NCBI GenBank assembly: GCA_007126035.1
Contig: SLCC01000081.1
Location: 1-42,373, forward strand
Direction: 5' to 3'
From: Gemmatimonadota bacterium
GTDB taxonomy: Bacteria; Gemmatimonadota; Gemmatimonadetes; Longimicrobiales; RSA9
Length of the DNA: 42,373 bases
Below the pieces are notes generated by a model. It was not told the origin of the DNA, searched no databases, and worked only from the letters and a program-made list of their open reading frames with translations. Below, piece after piece: positions 14,809-21,506 of this stretch (position 1 is its first letter; each line of letters opens with the position of its first letter). Position numbers and translations under genes: made by a program.

Positions 14809-17045
14809 TTTCCGCCGGCGGGCGGTGGCGCAGCCCGCGGGCGGGGCCCGCCGTCCTCTACGATCCAGACGATCGGTGCGTCGGGTTCCGGGCCGCTCCG
14901 CGCCACGACGCGGTCGACTGGCCCCAAAACCCCGGGCCCTGTCCCTTCCAAATGGACGAAGAGGCCCTCGACTTCCAGGGATTGGCGGGCCACCGTCTCC
15001 CGGAGGTCGCCCAGGTCACCGATCCTGGGGTCCAGCCAGCGGGAGGCGTCGCCGTACTGAACGGCCACGTCGGCCAGGAAAGGAGCGCCGCGGCCCCCGT
15101 CCTCTCCGGCGATGATCACCTGGCCGCCGCGGAGGACCAGGTCCACGGCGGCCGGCCCGTTGAAGGGGAGCGACCGGTACCAGTCGGGCGACACGTCGCG
15201 ATACGTTTCGCTGGCGATGGCTTCCAGCGCGGCCAGGAGTCCGACGAAGTTGACCAGGCGCAGGTGCTGCTTCTCAGGATCGCCATCCCAGCCGCCGGAC
15301 TCCACCAGGATGGTGCTGGTGCCCCAGCGCTGCATGGCATCGCCGAAAGCCCGTGGGCTGTACGAGTCGTCGTAGCGAGCGATCCTACCGTCCGTCAGGC
15401 TGTCCATGGCCAGCCGCATCAGGCCGGCAAGACGGGCGGCGCTCTCCCGCACGTCGTCGTCGTCCCGGGACTCGCCCCAGGGCGGCGCCAGCAATGCCAT
15501 GGCCGCCTGGCGATCGCTGCGTCCAACGCGGGTGCGCACGTTCTGGTCGTGCAGGTTGAAGCCGAAGTGGGGCTCGAAGCGGTCCCGGACGTCCTTGAGG
15601 GCACGGGCCTCCGGCGAGGCCAGGACCTGGGCGTCCCGGTTGATGTCGATCCCCAAGGCGTTGCGGCGCTGGAAGCGCTGGGCGCCGTCCGGGTTCAACA
15701 TGGGGATGGCGACGACGGTAAGCCGGTCAGCCAGCCGCCGGGCCAGCGGGTGGTCGGGCCCGGAGGTGAGGAAGGCAAAGATATCGGCCAGCGCCATGGT
15801 GGCGGTGGGCTCGTCGCCGTGCATCTGGGACCAGAGGAGGACGCGAGTAGGGCCGTGACCGTAGTGGACGGTGTTAATGGCGCGACCTTCCACGGACTCG
15901 GCAACCTGTTCGAGGCGGAGCGGGCCGGCCTCGACGATCGGGGTGGCGATGGACCAGAAGGTGGCGTGATCGAAGTCGCGCAGCTCGAGGCCCTGGATCC
16001 GGTGCCGGCGATGGAGGTCGGCCAGCTCCGAGGGTGGCGTGACGCCGGGCGGCGCCATGGGGGCCAGGCTCTGCCAGACCAGGGCGGAGAGGTCTCGGAT
16101 CAGCGCGGCGCTGCCCCCCCGGTCCTGGATGCCCCGCGTCAGCGTAACCAGCACGTACGGCTCGCGGCCAGGCGGGTAGACGACGGCGGCGTCGTGGTCG
16201 ATGGCGGTGATGGACCCCGTCTTGTTGGCCACGCGCACGCCCGGCGGGACCCCGGCGGGGATACGGTCGGTGAATTCCTGCGCCGCCAGGACGTCCATGA
16301 TCCCTGCGCAGTCGCCGGGCCGCAGGGGTCGGAGGGCCGGGGCCACGTCGCCCCTCTCGCACCGGACCAGCGCTGCCAGGATGGTGGCCAGGGCGCGGGC
16401 GGTTGTGGTGTTGCTCAGCCCCTTTTCGAAGGCCGGGATGTCCTGGACGCCACGCAGCACCGTCATCTCACCGGCGCCAAGGGCGTTCATTGTGCCCTGG
16501 ATCGCGTCGGCTCCCAGCTCCTCGATGAGCAGGTTGGTGGCCAGGTTCGACGAGCGGACGATCATGCGACGGCTCAGCTCCTGGCGGCTCACCTCCCGGC
16601 CCACGAGCCGGTACAGGGCCCGCTCGCCGTCATCCTCGGCGGACAACTCGTATGGACTCCCGTCGACGATGCTGGCGAAGGTGGCTCGCACCTCGACGGG
16701 ATCCTGGAGGCCGAATCGACCTTCGGCCATCTGGCGGTACAGCTCCACCAGCACCGGGACCTTCATGGTGCTGGCCGCGTGCATCACCTCGTCGTCGCCG
16801 ATACCGATCCTCGCCCCACTGCCGAGGTCCAACATGACCACCGACACCTCGCCCGCCGCCGCCATCGCTCGCGCCTCCAGCGCCCGGCGCAGCGCGTGAT
16901 CGTCGTCGTGGTCAGGGGCGACCCGATTATGCGGATAGCCGTGGGCGACCGGGCCCGTGGCCTGGTCCATCCTCACCGGGCCCGGCGCCAGGTCGGCCGC
17001 CGACGGGGCCATCAGGGAGATGAGCAGGATCAGGCTGGCAGTCAT
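14805..17045 (-). CDS. exported serine beta-lactamase-like / M14 carboxypeptidase fusion
   Basis: A 746-residue secreted protein with two hydrolase domains. Residues 1-17 are a signal peptide. The class A beta-lactamase-like domain (about 50-325) has STMK (Ser92, Lys95), SSN (165-167, the SDN motif position) and KTG (275-277). No canonical omega-loop Glu166 (ExxLN) is visible, so it may be a peptidase or esterase rather than an antibiotic hydrolase. The M14 zinc carboxypeptidase domain (about 350-620) has HGDE (His409, Glu412), the substrate-binding DINRD, the third ligand in NLHD (His499) and the catalytic glutamate in STILVESGGW (Glu582). About 120 C-terminal residues are unassigned. The start at ATG 17045 follows a strong GGGAGG. 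It lies between a lipoprotein gene (26 nt upstream) and the desulfurase-like gene. It probably degrades peptides or wall stems outside the cytoplasm. Confidence 0.85.
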   Translation of the reverse strand: MTASLILLISLMAPSAADLAPGPVRMDQATGPVAHGYPHNRVAPDHDDDHALRRALEARAMAAAGEVSVVMLDLGSGARIGIGDDEVMHAASTMKVPVLVELYRQMAEGRFGLQDPVEVRATFASIVDGSPYELSAEDDGERALYRLVGREVSRQELSRRMIVRSSNLATNLLIEELGADAIQGTMNALGAGEMTVLRGVQDIPAFEKGLSNTTTARALATILAALVRCERGDVAPALRPLRPGDCAGIMDVLAAQEFTDRIPAGVPPGVRVANKTGSITAIDHDAAVVYPPGREPYVLVTLTRGIQDRGGSAALIRDLSALVWQSLAPMAPPGVTPPSELADLHRRHRIQGLELRDFDHATFWSIATPIVEAGPLRLEQVAESVEGRAINTVHYGHGPTRVLLWSQMHGDEPTATMALADIFAFLTSGPDHPLARRLADRLTVVAIPMLNPDGAQRFQRRNALGIDINRDAQVLASPEARALKDVRDRFEPHFGFNLHDQNVRTRVGRSDRQAAMALLAPPWGESRDDDDVRESAARLAGLMRLAMDSLTDGRIARYDDSYSPRAFGDAMQRWGTSTILVESGGWDGDPEKQHLRLVNFVGLLAALEAIASETYRDVSPDWYRSLPFNGPAAVDLVLRGGQVIIAGEDGGRGAPFLADVAVQYGDASRWLDPRIGDLGDLRETVARQSLEVEGLFVHLEGTGPGVLGPVDRVVARSGPEPDAPIVWIVEDGGPRPRAAPPPAGGK

Positions 17046-17071
17046 GTTACCTCCCTTGCTGAGGATAAGCC

Positions 17072-17665
17072 TCAATCCAGGTCGAACTCGCCCTCGTAGC
17101 GCAGCTCGCCCTGGAGGTAAAGGCGGTAGTAGTACCGTCCGTTCTCCAGGTCGAACTCCTTGGACCAGACGTTGACCTCGCGGGCCGGCCGGTCGGCGAT
17201 GGTCCGGGCGTCCGCTGGGAAGAACTGCTTCGTCCCGGTGCCCCGGTCATCAGCGTAGCCGCCGTAGAAGTTCGCCTCGTACTCCGTGCCGTCCGGGTGG
17301 CGGTGGTCGTGGGCCAGCCGCAGGCCTTCCTCCGTCACGGTGAGGATCCAGGTGCGAGAACGGTCGCCGTTGACGTGGAACGGGATCCGGACCTCGTCCT
17401 CGGTGCACCGCTCCAGGGTCATGGTGAGGGAGGCCCCCTCGAGGGGGTGGTCGGGGCCCAGGTCTACCATGACCGTCCGGCCGGTGAACGTCTGGCCGCA
17501 ACGGTCGGCGTAGTGGGCCAGGAACTGGCGCTGCTCGGCGGTCAGCGGAGCGGCGACGTCGGCCACGGCCAGCTCCCCGTCGGCGGCACGGGGGCGGGCG
17601 TCGTCGCCGCACGCGGCGATGGTGGTGACTGCCAGGGCGAATATTGCTGCTGATGTTGGCTTCAT
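17072..17665 (-). CDS. small lipoprotein, unknown function
   Basis: I do not recognise this family. The 197-residue product begins MKPTSAAIFALAVTTIAAC; the lipobox TIAAC predicts lipid attachment at Cys19. The mature part is polar, with two further cysteines (RCGQTF and ERCTEDE) that could form a disulfide. It looks beta-rich (RTWILTVTEEGLRLAHDHR, YYYRLYLQGELRYEGEFDLD). The start at ATG 17665 is chosen for the lipoprotein signal, although no Shine-Dalgarno is visible. It is the first gene of an apparent operon with the lactamase/M14 fusion. Upstream, 298 nt to the next gene hold a dispersed repeat and a 13-bp direct repeat but nothing else I can identify. Confidence 0.65.
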   Translation of the reverse strand: MKPTSAAIFALAVTTIAACGDDARPRAADGELAVADVAAPLTAEQRQFLAHYADRCGQTFTGRTVMVDLGPDHPLEGASLTMTLERCTEDEVRIPFHVNGDRSRTWILTVTEEGLRLAHDHRHPDGTEYEANFYGGYADDRGTGTKQFFPADARTIADRPAREVNVWSKEFDLENGRYYYRLYLQGELRYEGEFDLD

Positions 17666-17681
17666 AGTGTCAGATGGCAAG

Positions 17682-17706
17682 AATGAAAAACGGGATGTCT
17701 GGTACC
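17682..17706 (+). repeat. dispersed ATGAANAACGGGATACC repeat, diverged copy 3
   Basis: It begins ATGAAAAACGGGATGTCTGG and continues TACC. It matches the other copies except for three bases around the ATACC core. On the minus strand it lies just upstream of the lipoprotein ATG, at promoter distance. Confidence 0.45.
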
Positions 17707-17728
17707 TCTCGGGCATGGTACCTCTCGG
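17700..17728. repeat. 13-bp direct repeat TGGTACCTCTCGG x2
   Basis: Two exact copies (17700-17712 and 17716-17728) are separated by 3 bp, overlapping the end of the diverged dispersed repeat upstream of the lipoprotein operon. The 16-bp period could suit a protein-binding site, or it may be a local duplication. Confidence 0.7.
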
Positions 17729-17963
17729 TGGCACAACGCTCCCGGCGCCTCGTGCGTCCGTTTAGGTGTAGCTGATAACCGGATCCATGGCAACAGGGTT
17801 GGGGGTGACTGGCGGGAACCAGGCCGCCCCGCACAGGTGTGGGTGCTGTCGGATGGATTGGCTGGCAGCGCCCACACTACCTGCTGACAGAGACGGATGC
17901 GAGACCGAAGAGCCCCGCCGGGCTGAGCGGGTCGCGTCCACGGACCCCGATGGTACCGGCGCC

Positions 17964-19520
17964 TTACCGGATCGCCCAGGTCGCCCGGAGCGCCTTCCCG
18001 CGTCCGCTCTCACCCACCGGCTGCCCGTCCTTCCAAACGGGCTCTCCTCCTATCCACACCATAAGCATTCCCTCGGCCAGTTGGTGGGGTTGGTGGTACT
18101 GTGCCCGATCCTGCACCTGTGTCGGGTCGAACGCTACCAGGTCGGCGGCCCAGCCGGCCTCGATCCGACCGCGCGACACGTCTACTGGCCCGGCGTCGTC
18201 CAGCCCCACGATGGCCGCGGTGAGGCCGGTCATCTTGCGGACGGCTTCCTCGAGCTCCAGCAGTCGCTCCTCCATCACGTACCGGCGGATCACCCGGGCG
18301 AACGCCCCGTAGCCGCGGGGGTGGAGCATGGTGGGGCTGCCGTCGGAGGAGATGACCACGTACGGGTCGGCCAGGAACCGTGACATGACGGCCTCGTCCA
18401 TGACGAAATAGGCTGCACTGGCACCACCGGGCCCCAGGTCCACCAGGATCTCCTGGAATGGCCGGCCCTGTTCCCGGGCGACGTCGGCCAGGGTGCGGCC
18501 GGCCCAGCGTCCGGTTCCCAGGAGGGTCGCTTCAGGGCCGTTGCGACTTTCGACCCGGCGACGCAAATGGTCCGCCAGCTCCTGGCGACGCTCCCGCACC
18601 ACTGCTCGATAGTCGTGGGGCGGGCGTGCCCATTCGGGGAAGAGGATCGAGAGGCCGGTGTAGCTGGCGGTGTAAGGGTAGACATCGCCGGTCACGTGTA
18701 TCCCCTCGGCCCGGGCGGCCGCCATCGCGGCCAGCAGTCGGTCGGCCAGTTCCGGGTCCTGGCCCAGGACCACCTTCATGTGGGCGGCGTGGACGTGCGC
18801 GCCGGAGCGCCTACCCTGTTCGATGAGCTCGGCCAGCGCGTCGTCGACCCGGTCCGCGTCCTCGCTCCTCATGTGGCTCATGACCACACCGCCCGCGGCG
18901 GCCACGGGCGCCGCTATGGCTGCCAGCTCTTCCGCCCCTGCCCGTGCGCCTGGATCGTACTCCAGGCCGGTGGAGAGCCCGAAGGCTCCGGCCCTCAGCC
19001 CCGTCTCGACGAGCCCCGCCAGTCGTGCCAGCCCCGCCGGGTCCGGGTCGTCATGCCCGACACCCGACTCGCGACGGATGGTGTTGTGACCCACCAGGTA
19101 GGCGACGTTGACACCGGGAGATGCCGCGTCCACCGCGTCCAGGTGGGCGTGCAGGCCTCCAGCTTCCGGCCCACCACCGTCCTGGCCCAGGACGATAGTC
19201 GTCACGCCCATGGCCAGGAAGTTCGAAAAGGATGGATCACCCACAGGGTCGCCGTGGGCATGGGCGTCGATGAAGCCCGGTGCCACGACCAGGCCCCGGG
19301 CGTCGAAGACCTGCCGCGCGGCCACGGAGCTCCTGTCCACCTGGCCGACGAAAGCGATACGACCGTCACGGATCAGGACATCCGCCGCGCGGCCCGCCGC
19401 GCCGGTGCCGTCCACCACGGTGCCGCCTACAATCAGCCAGTCGTATGGAGGCTCTTGTGGCTCGGCCCAGACGCCCGCGCCCAGGGCCAGGGGGATCAGG
19501 ACAGCCATTGTCACCAGCAT
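17964..19520 (-). CDS. exported N-acyl-D-amino-acid deacylase-like amidohydrolase
   Basis: A 518-residue amidohydrolase with a signal peptide (about residues 1-20). The metal-binding HxH is in FIDAHAHGD (His87, His89). Further family blocks are VVMSHMRSED, HVHAAHMKVVLGQ with metal or active-site histidines, SSDGSPTMLHPRGYGAFARV with the catalytic aspartate region, and the closing GWAADLVAFDP. The layout is that of D-aminoacylase, which releases D-amino acids from N-acyl derivatives; related members act on dihydropyrimidines or dipeptides, so the substrate is not certain. The start at ATG 19520 follows GGGAG by 6 nt. Its 142-nt upstream gap is shared with the divergent AI-2E permease gene. It may process wall-derived or peptide-derived D-amino acids together with the fused peptidase. 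Confidence 0.88.
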   Translation of the reverse strand: MLVTMAVLIPLALGAGVWAEPQEPPYDWLIVGGTVVDGTGAAGRAADVLIRDGRIAFVGQVDRSSVAARQVFDARGLVVAPGFIDAHAHGDPVGDPSFSNFLAMGVTTIVLGQDGGGPEAGGLHAHLDAVDAASPGVNVAYLVGHNTIRRESGVGHDDPDPAGLARLAGLVETGLRAGAFGLSTGLEYDPGARAGAEELAAIAAPVAAAGGVVMSHMRSEDADRVDDALAELIEQGRRSGAHVHAAHMKVVLGQDPELADRLLAAMAAARAEGIHVTGDVYPYTASYTGLSILFPEWARPPHDYRAVVRERRQELADHLRRRVESRNGPEATLLGTGRWAGRTLADVAREQGRPFQEILVDLGPGGASAAYFVMDEAVMSRFLADPYVVISSDGSPTMLHPRGYGAFARVIRRYVMEERLLELEEAVRKMTGLTAAIVGLDDAGPVDVSRGRIEAGWAADLVAFDPTQVQDRAQYHQPHQLAEGMLMVWIGGEPVWKDGQPVGESGRGKALRATWAIR

Positions 19521-19660
19521 TAGCCACTCCCGGTTCGAAGGATCGGAGCCGTGCCTGAATGTTGTACCCGATCCGGTACGGCGCCAGCCGCGTGGAGCAT
19601 CCGGTATCGCCCTTGCACTGCGGCTGCGCCACGCATTCGGTTGCCCGGGAGGCGGTGAAA

Positions 19661-19685
19661 GATGAAGAACGGGATACCTGGTCCT
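19661..19685 (+). repeat. dispersed ATGAANAACGGGATACC repeat, copy 4
   Basis: It begins GATGAAGAACGGGATACCTG and continues GTCC. It forms the start codon and first residues (MKNGIPG) of the AI-2E permease gene, just as copy 1 does for the desulfurase-like gene. Confidence 0.55.
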
Positions 19686-20735
19686 GCCGGTGAACGCCGC
19701 TCGGGTCTGGGCGGCGGGGATCTCTATCGCTTCGCGGGGCTCCTCTTCCTCCTGGCCCTGCTGCTGCTCCACTTCGATCCCGTTACCCGGGTCCTGCTCC
19801 TGGCGTTCGTGGCGGCGATAGTGGCGGTGGCGCTCAACAAGCTGGTCCGTCTGCTGCCTCTGAGGCGGAGTCTTGCTACCGCCTTGACGGCTCTGGTGAT
19901 AGTCGGCGGGCTCGGCACGGGGCTGTATTTCCTGGGTCGAGCGGTGGCTCGTGAGATCCGGGCTTTCGTCGAGCAGGCTCCGGAAATCTGGGATACGCTC
20001 CAGGAGTGGGAGGCGACGGTCCGGGAGGAGACGGGGCTGGATGTGGAGCTCCTCGGGCCTCGTACCCTCGAGCTGGTGGAGCGGCTTCCCGGCCTGCTGC
20101 TCCAGGCCGTCGGTCTCCTGGAGCTGGTGGCGCTCATCGTTCTGGTGCTGTTCGGCTCGATATTCGTGGTGGCAAAGCCCAACGAGGGCTTGCTCACGCC
20201 GTTCCTGAGGCTGATCCCCCGTGAAAGGCGGGGTGCGTGGCGTCGCATGTTCGAGCTCCTGGGCGACCGCCTGGGCGGATGGCTCATCGGTACGTTCATC
20301 TCGATGGTGGTCATCGGGACCGTGAGCGTCATCGCCTTCATGCTTCTGGGCGTGCCGTACCCTCTGCTGCTAGGCGTCCTGATCGGGCTGCTGGAGATCA
20401 TCCCGCTGGTGGGCCCCTGGATCGGCGGTCTCACGGCGATCATCGTCACGCTCTTCCATGATCCGGCGTTGGCGCTGTGGGTGGCGCTTGTGGTGCTGGC
20501 CATACAGGAGCTGGAAGGGAACGTAGTGCATCCAGTGGTCATGCGGGGCGCTGTCCGCATCCACCCCTTCGTGACGCTGCTGGCCCTGCTGCTCTTCGGC
20601 TCGATGTTCGGTCTGCTGGGCGCGGTCCTCTCACTGCCTCTGGTCCTGGCCATCCAGACCATGGTCCAGGTGTTGTGGGTCGAGAACGCTATCGGCACGG
20701 GTGAGGACGAGATAGAGCCGGTGGTGAAGGAGTAG
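19662..20735 (+). CDS. AI-2E family transporter (PerM/TqsA type)
   Basis: A 357-residue polytopic membrane protein. Two N-terminal hydrophobic segments lie at about 25-65 and a third at about 70-92. A soluble amphipathic loop (100-150) is followed by a helix at about 155-177 and four or more C-terminal helices. PYPLLLGVLIGLLEIIPLVG followed by PWIG and the later IQELEGNVVHPVVMRGAVRI are diagnostic of the family. Members export small molecules or act as Na+/H+ antiporters; an autoinducer role is not implied. The start at ATG 19662 follows GGGAGG by 9 nt and falls within the dispersed repeat. It is divergent from the deacylase-like gene. Confidence 0.88.
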   Translation: MKNGIPGPAGERRSGLGGGDLYRFAGLLFLLALLLLHFDPVTRVLLLAFVAAIVAVALNKLVRLLPLRRSLATALTALVIVGGLGTGLYFLGRAVAREIRAFVEQAPEIWDTLQEWEATVREETGLDVELLGPRTLELVERLPGLLLQAVGLLELVALIVLVLFGSIFVVAKPNEGLLTPFLRLIPRERRGAWRRMFELLGDRLGGWLIGTFISMVVIGTVSVIAFMLLGVPYPLLLGVLIGLLEIIPLVGPWIGGLTAIIVTLFHDPALALWVALVVLAIQELEGNVVHPVVMRGAVRIHPFVTLLALLLFGSMFGLLGAVLSLPLVLAIQTMVQVLWVENAIGTGEDEIEPVVKE

Positions 20736-21023
20736 GTGGCGTTTCCCGGCCGGTGCCCTCTCAGAGCCGGCGCGGCGGGGGCTGGTGCTCCCGCCGGGGA
20801 GCGACTGGCGGCTGGTATGGTGGTCCCCTGGGGCGTACTGGTTGGGCTCAGTCTGGTTGGCCGCCTGTGGCTGCCCTGGTCGTTCCCGGCGCCCCCCGTG
20901 GGTAGCAGGGTGTGGAGCGCCACCAAGGCGGCGGGATGGCGGCTGGGGTCAGGGGCGCGGCTCGGGCTCGCGCTCCTTCTGCTACCGGCCCTCCTGGCTG
21001 CCGCCTTCCTGGGCCGGACATAG
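20736..21023 (+). CDS. possible small membrane protein
   Basis: An open frame of 95 codons begins with GTG directly after the permease stop. An internal ATG at 20817 would give 68 residues: a hydrophobic stretch (VPWGVLVGLSLVGRLWLPW), a basic middle and a C-terminal helix (LGLALLLLPALLAAAFLG). The codon third positions are G/C-rich, as in real genes here. No clear ribosome site exists for either start, and I recognise no family, so this may be noncoding. Confidence 0.35.
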   Translation: MAFPGRCPLRAGAAGAGAPAGERLAAGMVVPWGVLVGLSLVGRLWLPWSFPAPPVGSRVWSATKAAGWRLGSGARLGLALLLLPALLAAAFLGRT

Positions 21024-21068
21024 GCTCCGATGTCGAACTCTCCGGCCCGCGACGTGGCCCGAACCCAC

Positions 21069-21443
21069 TCAGCTCGCGGCGTCGCCCCCGGTGGTCAGCG
21101 TCAGGAGCAGAGCGCTTTCTTCGTCAGCCCGGATGTCATGGGCCTCGCCGGGCCCGAAGCACACGACCTGGCCTTGGCGGAGGCGGTGCTCCTCGCCGTC
21201 GACGCGGAAGCTCAGCGCGCCCTCCAGCAGCTGGATGGTCATGGGAGAGTCGGCGTGGTGGGTTCCGATCTCGATGCCAGCATCGAGTGCGACCAGCGTC
21301 AGTCTGAGCCGGCCGTGCTTGGCCAGCGTCAGGCCGAGCCGGCCGCTGCGTTCGTAGGAGCTGTCCTCGCGCAGTTCGCGCAGCCGCGGCGCCAGGTCGA
21401 AGATCATCACGGGTGCGGCGAGAGGTCTCTGGAGCGGGGCCAT
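21069..21443 (-). CDS. cupin domain protein
   Basis: A 124-residue single-domain cupin. Motif 1 is around IGTHHADSPMTIQLLEGALSF, with histidines spaced as metal ligands and the conserved LLEG turn. Motif 2 is around LRQGQVVCFGPGEAHDIRAD, with the PGxxH histidine. Such small cupins bind a metal and a small acid or sense a ligand; the role here is unknown. I chose ATG 21443 over an upstream TTG because it fits the usual length. It lies 63 nt beyond the end of the SARP-type regulator gene on the same strand, so it may be read from the same transcript. Confidence 0.75.
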   Translation of the reverse strand: MAPLQRPLAAPVMIFDLAPRLRELREDSSYERSGRLGLTLAKHGRLRLTLVALDAGIEIGTHHADSPMTIQLLEGALSFRVDGEEHRLRQGQVVCFGPGEAHDIRADEESALLLTLTTGGDAAS

Positions 21444-21506
21444 GGGCACGTATCCATCTGAGGTTGTGCACCCCGCAAGCTGCAAGAACTCTTCCCCCGG
21501 TGCCGA

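Noticed and set aside
14805-17045. Antibiotic-resistance beta-lactamase
   Set aside because: The serine-hydrolase motifs are present, but no omega-loop Glu166 is visible and the domain is fused to a carboxypeptidase, so a resistance call is not supported.
14709-17099. Long plus-strand open frame of nearly 800 codons
   Set aside because: It lies antisense to the lactamase/M14 gene, which has clear motifs; long antisense frames are expected at this base composition.
19662-20735. Quorum-sensing (autoinducer-2) exporter role for the AI-2E family protein
   Set aside because: The family name reflects one member; most members transport other substrates, and no quorum-sensing gene is nearby.
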